Source: RUG12461 sp045661345
GTDB lineage: Bacteria > Bacillota > Clostridia > Lachnospirales > Lachnospiraceae
Reading direction: 5' to 3'
NCBI GenBank assembly: GCA_045661345.1
Contig: JAZRFM010000002.1
Span: 9,918-73,917, forward strand
DNA length: 64,000 bases
The notes beneath the pieces were generated by a model. The model was not told the origin of the DNA and searched no databases. It worked only from the letters and a program-made list of their open reading frames with translations. Shown here in pieces: positions 1 to 10,200 of this stretch. A program made the position numbers and the translations under genes. The first letter of the stretch is position 1. Each line of letters starts with the position of its first letter.

Positions 1-1063
1 TTATCTGCGCCGCCGCATTCTCATAAAGATACCCCAAATTTGCGGGTAACTTATCGGCCAGCAATTTTTCATAAAGAATGTTTTCCGCCACCGGTCTGTC
101 AATAAACATGAGCGTGACAAACAGCCCCGTATCCGCAATGTAGAGTTTATAACTGTCCGGATCCTTTGTACTTGTCAGGCTGATATCCGGTTTGGAAATA
201 TTGTAGGAAGCCAAAACTGTCTGGGAATCAAGGATATCATACAGTCTTTCCAAGTCTCTTTTTTGCGTCTTCTTTCCTGTAGCGCCGGAAATGACGTACC
301 GCCTTCTGTTATGCGACAGCTGGGATGGAATATCCCGGAAGATTCTGGAAGAAAGACCTGATGGATCTATCTTCCTGAAATCATCTTCATAGAGACGCAG
401 GATGCCTCTCTTGACCTCATCTATTTCGCGGAAGCTTTTCCTGTCAAGATAAGCCAACACAGCCTGCGGCATGCCGCCTACAGCCATATAAATCCGGAAA
501 TCACGCATCAGCTTTCGATTCAGCGCGTTCCCAACTTCCGTTTTTTTATCAAAAAAATCTTTTAAGAGTCGATACGTCTCGTTCCCTGTTGCCCATAAAA
601 ATTCCTCATAGTCCAGAGGATATAATTTGAGCTTCATTTCTTCTGACGGAATCAGAATGTCTTTCACATTCTTCTTGATCGATATGAGAGATCCGGTCTC
701 AATATAATCATACCGGCCGTCAGCAACCAGATGCTTAATCGCCTGCCGCGCTCTCGGAAAAAGCTGAACCTCATCAAAAATAATGGCAGATTGCCGTTCT
801 ACAAGCTGCACGCCGGTATATGTCTGAAGCCTCAGGAAAAATCTGTCTAAATCGGCGATCTCGTCAAAGCAGTCCCTGATCTCATTGGACGCCTCCGAAA
901 AGTCTACCCGCACATAGGATTGGTACTCCTTCCTGGCGAATTCCTCCACCAAAGTACTTTTCCCTACACGTCTGGCTCCTTCCACCAAAACAGCGTACTG
1001 ACCGGCATAATTATTTTTCCACTCCAGCAGCTTGTCATATAGTTTTCTTTTAAATACCGTCAT
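1..1063 (-). CDS. AAA ATPase with DUF4143 domain, C-terminus cut by window edge
   Basis: The N-terminus is complete and the C-terminus runs off the window. A Walker A loop of the form EGARRVGKST lies near residue 28 and a Walker B strand AIIFDEVQ near residue 92, which is the COG1373 ATPase plus DUF4143 layout. The start at 1063 is preceded by AGAGGTG. Family members are stand-alone predicted ATPases, often with a degenerate PD-(D/E)XK fold at the C-terminus, and their cellular role is poorly defined. It sits downstream of a triple 17-bp repeat that overlaps its promoter. It is the first of three related ATPases in the window; the others are near 58-61 kb. Family assignment is firm; function is unknown. 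Confidence 0.85.
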   Translation of the reverse strand, partial: MTVFKRKLYDKLLEWKNNYAGQYAVLVEGARRVGKSTLVEEFARKEYQSYVRVDFSEASNEIRDCFDEIADLDRFFLRLQTYTGVQLVERQSAIIFDEVQLFPRARQAIKHLVADGRYDYIETGSLISIKKNVKDILIPSEEMKLKLYPLDYEEFLWATGNETYRLLKDFFDKKTEVGNALNRKLMRDFRIYMAVGGMPQAVLAYLDRKSFREIDEVKRGILRLYEDDFRKIDPSGLSSRIFRDIPSQLSHNRRRYVISGATGKKTQKRDLERLYDILDSQTVLASYNISKPDISLTSTKDPDSYKLYIADTGLFVTLMFIDRPVAENILYEKLLADKLPANLGYLYENAAAQI

Positions 1064-1090
1064 AGCGCACCTCTAAGCGAATTGCGGACA

Positions 1091-1173
1091 AAAATATCCG
1101 TTCTGCCAAGATTATTTTACGCCAAAATATCCGTTCTGCCAATGTTTTTTGTTGGAAAAATATCCGTTCTGCC
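1091..1173 (-). repeat. Three identical 17-bp direct repeats, 33-bp period, upstream of the DUF4143 ATPase
   Basis: Copies at 1091-1107, 1124-1140 and 1157-1173 read GGCAGAACGGATATTTT on the minus strand. Spacing is exactly 33 bp, about three helical turns. The middle copy overlaps the -35 element of the predicted promoter and the last lies in the transcript leader, so they look like operator sites for a dimeric or oligomeric regulator, possibly the ATPase itself. Confidence 0.85.
1114..1142 (-). promoter_or_regulatory. Predicted sigma-A promoter of the DUF4143 ATPase
   Basis: On the minus strand the sequence reads TTGGCA (1137-1142), a 17-bp spacer, then TAAAAT (1114-1119). The start codon follows about 50 bp downstream. 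The direct repeats overlay this promoter. Confidence 0.6.
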
Positions 1174-1206
1174 GGTGTTTTTTGTCTCAGGTGGCGGCCA
1201 TCCCGT

Positions 1207-4200
1207 TTACGGTGCGGGTCCGGGTGCCGGCGCCTCATCCAGATAAATCTTTGTCTTCTCATAGAAGGTGATGCGGAAGCTTCTGTTATTTGGAGGATTC
1301 GAACCTTCATTTTTCACATTGCTGTTATTCAGGTTCAGATTCCAATAATTGCTGTGCAGATAATAACCACCTGCTTCCGTGCTTTGCAGCAGGTTGTAGC
1401 CTGTTGTCATCTGCTCGTATGTCCAAATGCCTTGCGTAGTCCCGACCCGGACGTGGGGCGTCGATCCGGTTTCCGTATACAGATACTGCCCGGGGGTATT
1501 TGCCATTTCAAGCTTCCCTGTTAATGCTCCTGTTACGTGCCACTTCCAGACTGCATTATCCGAAATAGCCATACCGATGGGATCTGTCGTGCCCTGCTGC
1601 TTCTCCCGTTCGGGGTTATGGATATTCGTCCACATACTCTTTGTGTCCATGTAAACCACGGATCCGAGGAGCTTTGCCGCAGTACCGGCTTCATCGGTAT
1701 AGAATTTCCCATGTGTATCGGCATTTCGGAAGGTATGATCCTCTCCTGCCAGATCCTTGGGGTTGCCTTGCGGGTGGTAACCCGTCGTATTATTTGTAAG
1801 CAGATATGCAAATTTCCCGGCGTATGGAGCCGCAGAATTACCAAGCTCCGTGATGGACACCAGATAATCATAGTTATCCTTCAGATCCCGTGTGGCTTCA
1901 TAAATATCCGTCGAGTATCTTGCATACAGCGTAATGCCGGGCGATCCCGGAACCAGCTCCGAGAGCAGGTCTACCAGCTTCTTTCCGCCTTTCAGGAGAC
2001 TGTCGCCTCCGGCGAATTCCACGCCCCCTTCCGTGATGCGTGTGGTATACCACCCCTCTAAGGTATACCCCGGATGGTCGGGTATCTCATATCCGGCAGC
2101 GGCATTTAATTTCGTCAGGGTGCCGCTGACATTTTCGAGCTTCTTAAATTCTGTCGGTGTGCCGGTCAGGCAGTCAATCAGCGTGATGGTGTATGTCTGC
2201 TCCTCCCAGATCGTATAGTAGGTATTGTCTCCGTCTATGCCGGTGATGGTGGGGAAGGAGGGGTTTCCTGCGGCATCAAAGGTGACCGGTTTGCTGACAG
2301 CTCCCGGATCCTGCCGTCTGTTCTCATCCCAGCCGACGAACCGGTAGGTGGTCTTATCCGTGGATGTCCAGTAATAACCCCACACGCCGTTTCGCTGCTG
2401 CTTTACAACGCTCTCCGGAAGATCGCTCTCAAGAATCTGATAGGTGTCAGATCCTGCGGAGACGTCCACCACTTTTTTCTGGGGACTCACGCTTCCATCC
2501 TTGTAGTCCATAAAGGTCAGACGGTAATGCTCTCTCCACTGTGCATACAGGGTGATGGTGGATCCGTCCACATCCGTAAGATTCTTCACCTGCGCACCCG
2601 GCTTGTAGGAGATTCCGCTTCCGTCGTTATTGGTATTCCACCCGACAAAATACTTCGTATCATTCGGTGCCATCCCACGCAATCTTGGCATGGCGTCTGT
2701 CTCAGGATCTGTTTCAGGATCCGTCGTCGGTTCCGTCGTCGGTTCCGTCGTCGGTTCCGTCGCCGGTTCTGTTGCCGGTTCCGTCGCCGGTTCTGTTGTC
2801 GGTTCCGTCGCCGGTTCTGTTGTCGGTTCCGTTGCCGGTTCTGTTGCCGGTTCCGTCGCCGGTTCCGTTGCCGGTTCTGTCACAGGCGCTGACAGGAGGG
2901 CTAAGCCTGAAGAACCCGTCAAGGCATGCTGGCGCGCTGACACGAAAGCAGTCCGGAGATTTGCGGCAGCTGCCGGGAGCAAAGCCGTGGAGGGGTCGGC
3001 TGCAGGATCCGTCGCTGGATCTACCGCAGGATCCGTCGCTGGATCTGCCGCAGGATCCGGCTCCGGGTCTGCCGCAGGATCGCCCTCTGTATCCACGGGC
3101 GGCGCAGCCGTGAGTCCCAGCCCCGCAGCTGTGGGCGGCGAATACTTTTCTTCCACCTGGGTTTTATTGTACAAGGTTGCGTCTACATCATAAGTAGCCG
3201 CGATATTATCCAGATTATCACCCGGTGTGATCAGGCTCCCTTCTCCGGGGTCAAAGGCGATGGTATAGGTAATGGGCGTCCATTTCGCATACAGTGTCTT
3301 ATCAGACGTCACTCCCGTGATCTCCGGATTTCCGGTGTGATCCGCTCCCGTGCAGTACGCAGGATCTCCGGCAGCGCTCTCCGCCCACCCGGTAAACTTG
3401 TATCCGGTGAGGCTGGGAATACCGGCGTCAAAAAGGTTCCGGTTACCGCTCGTATCCGTGTGCAGAGACTTCCACTGCAGCGTGGCTTTCCCTGCCGTCC
3501 CGGCGGGCTCGTTTGCAGCTGCCGTCAATACATGGGTGCCCTTGAAGCTTCCGCTTAATACGTAGCTTGCATCTGTCTCTCCGTCCTTCACCGTGAGGGT
3601 TACCGTGACATTTCCACCGGTTCCCGACGCGGGCCGTATCTTCAGACCCCTGTATCTGTAGTTCCCATCCGAGGACAGGTTCTCCGCAGTGCTTCCGATA
3701 TTGATCGTATACCCTGCTGCTGTGTATTCCTTATGTTCTCCATCATCCTCAACATTCGAAACGTCGGTATCGTTAATCCTGATCCCCGTGATCTTCATGC
3801 TCCCAAGGGACGCATCCGCATAGGTTTCATACAGGAAGAAATCGGTCCAGGTGTCCTCCTCCATTGTGGGCTTTTGCGTCTCAGCAGTGTAGTCCCTGTT
3901 ACTGCCGTAATACGATCCGGACGACGCACGGCTTACCTGATTCCAGAAAACCGCATTTTGGGAGCTGAGATCATAATCTGACAGGCCGACCACACCGTAG
4001 GTTTGCAGGGGCAGCAATACGGAAAATTCGTAATCCTCTCCGTTATAAGACAGCTTTGCTTTGGCAACAATCTGTGTTCTGCCGGGGTTGTCTCCGGTAA
4101 CCTGGCAGCTGGTCGTACCAAGAGGATAGGTCTGTGTATGCACGGCCGGGTCTGTGTCCAGATACCCGATGTTGCCATCCTGAATCGTGATGGTCCAAAT

Positions 4201-7200
4201 CGCTGCATCCTTGTAGTCTCTATCTGTGGTGGCACCCGTTTCCCGATCCGGTGTGGAAACGGCTTTCGCCTGGAAATTGAGTAGTTTTGTGGCAGGATCC
4301 ACCCCCACAATGGGCGCGCTGCCCACCGTGATATCCGTAGGATCCGTGCTTACGGAGACATTTGCCTTCACTTCCAGAACCAGCTTTGCGGTGCCGCCTG
4401 CTGTGATGGTCTCCGTACCGGTTTTCAATGCCTGAATCGTTACTTGAAATCCTCCCGGTATCGGGATGTCGTGCTCGTCCTTCGCTGGCTGCACATCGGA
4501 GATCCTCGCAATACCGCCCACCTCCATGGTAAAGTGCTTGTAGGAGCCGTCCGGATTTTTCTCCGTGAGATCCATATCACCTGCATTCAGAACCTTCAGG
4601 TTCTTATATGCGAACTCCTCAGCGGGATCCTTGTCTCCAAAGATGTCTATCTCAGATCTGGCCTCGGACCAATACATACCGGAAAGGGGCCATCTGCCAT
4701 AATGCACGTTTACGGTTCTGTTGAATACCAGGTCTTTTTGGGTAACGATGGTGGGGAACACATAGTTCAATCCGTCCAATTCCGGACGGTTTCCGGGGAA
4801 GCTGTACTTACCGTCTATGGGGGCTCCGCTTGGCAATGTGGTGGTGACCCAGGCGAAGGTGCCCGTCCCGCCATAGTTCAGGGCATCCAGAATCTTACCA
4901 TCTCCCCGGGGCTGCGTTTCCCAGGCGTGGGTATTTCGATCCCAGACCCGGATACCGTCGGCACTTCCCGAAAGCTGCTCATAGGAAAGCTCCGTGGGAA
5001 AAACATCAATATCCTGTGTGCTGGTATGATCAGCAATTCTTTTATTTCTGTATCCCGTCACCTTGGAGGGATAAGCGCCGCCGCCCCGGATCATATTTTC
5101 GTAAAAGGTCTCGTTTGCCGGCTCTCCATCGTTAAACACGAAAGGCGTGTCAGCATTCAGCGCATCATAGGGAGACAAATCTGACACATGACTGTTCTCC
5201 GAATAGATCGTATACTTCGCCGCTTCGGAGACATCCACCATCTTTTTATCAGCAGCACCCTTGTATGGATTCAGGTAATGACAATTGTACAGGTTGACCC
5301 GGAGAGCGTCACACTTGGAATCATTTCCGTATCTGTCCGCCAGAGACGTAATAGCCGTGATGGCACGGATGCTGCCCTTCATCGGCGGGAATTCCACAAA
5401 GCTGTAGCAGTTGCGCAGTGTCGGCGAAGCATCGTCTTCACTGGTTTTACCTGTGAAATTCTGGTAATTCATGCTGAAGGCGCTGCCGGCAAGCCCTCCG
5501 ATATACACGTTCATGCTTTTTGCACGATCGCATACGGAACCTTCTTCTTCGCTGGGATCAATCACGCTTTCGTCCGTCCTTCTGGATTCCGCAAGGGTAG
5601 CTTCGCCCACAGTAATGCTTCCGCCTGCATAGCAGTTCGTTGCGGTGCCTGGAAGAGCGCCGACGAGACCGCCAGTACGCACATAATCCCCCCAGGTGGA
5701 ATGCAGGGTATGGGTACAGTTGATCTCAATATCGGTTACCGCGGAACAGTTTTTCACATCCACCCTGGTGGCACCGATGAGACCGCCCACATTGGATTCC
5801 CCCTGTGTCAGCTGGTTGGTACTCTCATCCTTGATCTTAAATCCGGCAACCGCACAATTCTGGATCGTGCCGGTTCCGGCCGGAACATCCTGATACTGAT
5901 ATGCAATTCCCACAAGCCCGCCCAGGCTGTAGCCACCCGGCGTCATATCAGAACCGTTTCTTCTTTCGATGACGTTGTCCTTGTTGGAGTAGAGAATGAT
6001 ATTATTCAGCCCCGCGCTGACCGTCACACCGAAGACACCCACGGAAAAGGCATTTGAGCTGATATTGATATTGGTGATCTTGTAGCTTTGCCCGTCATAG
6101 TCACTGCCGAACCATGCGTACAGGATGGCAGTGTAACTGGAAGCACTGCTGGCGGTGTGGCTGGCGGCGATGGGGGTGTAATTCGCAATGACGGAGGTTC
6201 CGTCCGTTTTCACACCGCTCACATCATGGGTCTGCAGAAATTTCAGGCTTTCATTGTGTCCCGCTTCTGCTTTTTTCTGCTTCCCCTGTCCCAATACGTT
6301 GGTGTAGGCCAGATACGGGAAGGTCTTGTAGGTGCTGCCATCCACCAGCGTCGAGACATTCTGCGCCGCCGCATTCCAGTTGATAAACTGAAGCTGCTCG
6401 ATCGTACGAATCTCATAGGGGTTGTCAGCCGTCCCCGGCTTCTTTGCATAATCCGTTCTGTTGATCCCGTCCTGAGAAGCGGCATACACGTTTTCCGCAT
6501 TGGCATTCTTTAAGGACATGGCATTGGCAAAGAAGGGCGCCACATAAAAGGTCCATTCCGCATGATCCTTTGTCAAAGTCCACTCCCCGTTCCGGATATC
6601 CGTATTATTATCGGCGTTTGCCACCTCATCCCCCGTATAGTCCAGATAGAGATAGCCGCTCTTATCCGCCGCATGATTGGGCAGGGATCTGTAGGGATAG
6701 AAGGTATACTGCGGCGCCTCGTTGTGAAGGGCTTCCGCAATACCCTCAATACCGGAGGGACTGCCTGTCGGGATATGCACTCCCTTCGTCTTTTCCGGAT
6801 CCGTGTCTGTTTTCACCAGGGTTTCGTTTCCTACGCTCACATAATAGCCATAGCCGTAATCCACCACGATCCCGCTGTCATCATGGGCATTGCAGAGGGT
6901 CGTGCCGGCAATCTCCGTCTGCTCATCCACCCCGATGAAGGAGAAATGAACGCCTGCATTTCCGCCGGTTTCCTCTTTTTCCCAATAGAAGATCCCCAGC
7001 TTCCCGAGAACGGGGTTCCTCTGCCAGTCCCCATAGTGGATCGTCCCGCCGTTCGCATCCGTGACAACTGCCCGATAGGGATAAATCAGATTGGCAGGAT
7101 CCTCTTTGTATTCATCCATGAATGTCTTATAATCCTCTGTCCTCTGTGCCTTGACAGCGGCAACCAGCTGATCTCTGGTCTGCACCGTGCCCGCGCCGGT

Positions 7201-10200
7201 ATCCCCGGCATAGTTGTAGGAGTATAGATGTCCCGCATAGGTATAGGTACCCTTGCCGAGATAACTGCTGCCCCTGACGATACCCTCCCGCGGGGAAAAC
7301 CCGTAAACGGTCGTATTCCCCGAGGACTGGATGTTCACCGCCGCATAGCAGTCGGAGAGCTCCCCGGTATTTCTCGCAGAAAAGCCTGCCAGAGTGATGG
7401 CGCCGCCTCTGGGGTTCACCACCTCTATATGCCCGAGCGCATAGGAGCTGAGAACTCTTCCGGTGTTTCTTCCGGCAAAGCCCCCCAGAAAGGCCGTCGC
7501 ATAGTTTGTGGTAAGGCGGATAAAAGGCGTATCCGCCGCCGAATTGGTCACTGTCCCCGTATTCTCTCCCACCAGGCCGCCGGCATAGACATATCCGTTG
7601 GAGTTGCCCACGATGGTGCCGCTGGCATCCGCCATATAGTAGCCGGCTGTCGCACAGTTCGTAATGGTGCCGGCATTCCTTCCGGCCAGCGCCCCCAGAT
7701 ACAATTCTTTATTCTTGCCGATGTCCTCCTCCGTACCGGCGTAATAATGGATCCTGGCATCGCTTGCCGCATAAAAGTGATTTTGCAGAACCTGTGCGGG
7801 ATTCAGCGGGTTCGTCACAGAGGTTTTTTCGATGGTGACCGCTCCCGTATCTGCCTCGTCATAGTCCGTAAACAGAACGATGTTTCGCAGCTCTCCTTGG
7901 TTATAACCAAACAGCCCGGTATAATAAGTGGCTGCCCCAGCGCCGCTCTTCCCCTCTTCCAGCACGAAGCTCACATCCCGGATCTTGAAGCATCCGCCGT
8001 CATAGTTGGCGATAAAGCTTTCCGCAGGCGTGAGAGCAACAGGGTTCTGTCTAACGATACGTTTCCCCGCAGGAATTTCTACAGGATGTTCCTGATCATG
8101 GGGATTCTCCTGAGAAAAGTACCCGTGCCAGTCGTAATCCTTGTAGCTGATGTCATAGGTCTGGCGGAAGGTACGGCCCTCTGTAACGGTTCTGTAGTAT
8201 TTGTAGTAGAGGCTCAGGTTATAAAGATGCCTTGCGGAACGCACATAGACCACGCCGTTCGGGTTCAGGGGCGGAACCGTAAGCCCCGTTCCGTCTCCGT
8301 GTCCCAGATACCCCACGGCTCTGGCAAAATGGGGATTGAAATAATACTGCTCCGTAGTGTCCTCAGACCCGCCTCTGTGGTAAGTGACCTCCACTTTGGT
8401 ATAAAAGGCGGAGGCGTCCGCAGTCATCACATGATTGACATACTCCGTTTTCAGCGGATAGATGAGATAGGTCTGCTCCCCGTATTCCGCCTCAAGAGGT
8501 GTCACACTGCTCAGATCAATGGTTTCCGTGACAGATGTCCCGCCCGTAGTGTCAAAGTCATAAGAAACCTCTATGGTATCCGGAAGGGAAGTATCTGCCC
8601 CGTTCTTTTTGAATACGAGTCCGTATCCATCCGCCTGGACAGCCTCCCCATCCTCCAGCGTGTCATAAAGCGCATTGTAATTGCCGCCATAGAACCGGAC
8701 CTTGCTGCCGTCCTTTGTATACTTTTCGTAATAGACCAGCGCTCCGGGCATAAATGCTTCTTCCCAGTCGCCGTAGTGTACGATATTCTTCAGGCGGGGT
8801 TTCGTATAGGTGGTAAGAGCCATGTCGTCCCGCAGATTATAAGGAGCCGTATCGCCGGGATCCTTTTCAAAATGCCCCGTGCCGAGCTGTTCCAGCAGGA
8901 GCTCGCCGATGGATTTATTCTGTCCCGCCGTGGAAAGCTCCTCTGCGTTTTTGGTATTGGCCGCATTCGTAATACGTCCTGCATTCCCGGAATTCGCGCT
9001 GTTTTGCGGGAAATAATACACCTTTGCGTCTGCTTCGGTGATCGTCGACGCAGTGGTGAAGGCTCTGGCTGTCCCCTTCACGCTCATCTGTGTAAAGGCA
9101 TAGCTGGTTTTTGCGGAATGAACGGTACCCACGGCAAAACCGGCCTGAATAGACCCTTCCTGGAAGCCTGCGGAATAAACATATTGCAGGTCCACCTGTC
9201 CGTCCTCTCCGATCCGGCCGATGAGTCCTCCCGTATCTGCGCCGTAAATATAGCAGTCCGCATAGGAGCTCTCCAGCAGAACGGACACCTGCCCGGAGGC
9301 GTCGTCCGAACCCGCATAGCCGATCAATCCCCCGGATTTTCCGTCGGAATCTGTCGTATCGATGACCGTGGAGGCATGGGAATGCCTGATGGTAAGCTGC
9401 GGCGCCTCCCCCGATCCGGTATCGCTTTTGTCATAAGCGAACTGACCGATCAGTCCCCCGGCATATTTGTTTCCGGACATCCAGAGTCCGGTCACATCGG
9501 AATCATCCCGGACATCCGGATCCGCTGATCCGGCCCCCTTCTCGACGATGCCGTAGCGATTGCCGTCCGCATAGGCATCGTAGTACTGCTCCGTCATATA
9601 AAGCCCGCAGTTTTCGATCCGGAGGGTCTGATTGTGTTTCAGGGAAGCTTTTCCGATGAGTCCGCCGGTGGCCCCTTCCCCGGAGATCCTGGGATTGGTC
9701 AGGGTGATGTTTCGGATCTCGTTTCCGGAAAAGGCCGCAAACACACCCGCATCCTGCACCGTTTTGTCCGAAGTGGACTTGATCACGAGGCCGTTGATGG
9801 CATACTCGGTGGAGCCTACATAATCCGCATCCCGGATAGATTCCGCGTACCATGAAGAGGTGCTGCCGTTGTACTGCAGCCGGTAGTCGCCGCGCAGCTC
9901 CCTGATATTCGGATTCACGATGGGCTGGAAGGACTTCTGCGCCTCGTAGACCACTTCCTTGCTGTCATCTCCGTACAGATCCGGCCAGAGCCAGAAATGA
10001 TGCTCCTCGTAGTCGGTCGCCTCTTTGGTAAAGTCAATCGTATCCACCTGATAGGCTATGATTGGCAGATTCTCAAAGGCGCCGCTGCTGATGCCGCTGA
10101 CCTCCGTGCTTAAGTTCTGAAGATGTCTGCCGTAGGCAAGGTATGCGGCATAGTGCTCCTCCGGATCCGTCTTCTTCGCGGAACCGTATGCAAACAGACT

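Noticed and set aside
1091..1173. Short CRISPR array
   Set aside because: Only three 17-bp units with 16-bp AT-rich, partly similar gaps, placed over a promoter and with no cas genes.
7228..9528. 766-codon open frame on the plus strand inside the giant prepilin-like gene
   Set aside because: It is antisense to a continuous, motif-rich coding frame, has no ribosome site, and its predicted protein has no domain pattern. It reflects codon bias of the real gene.
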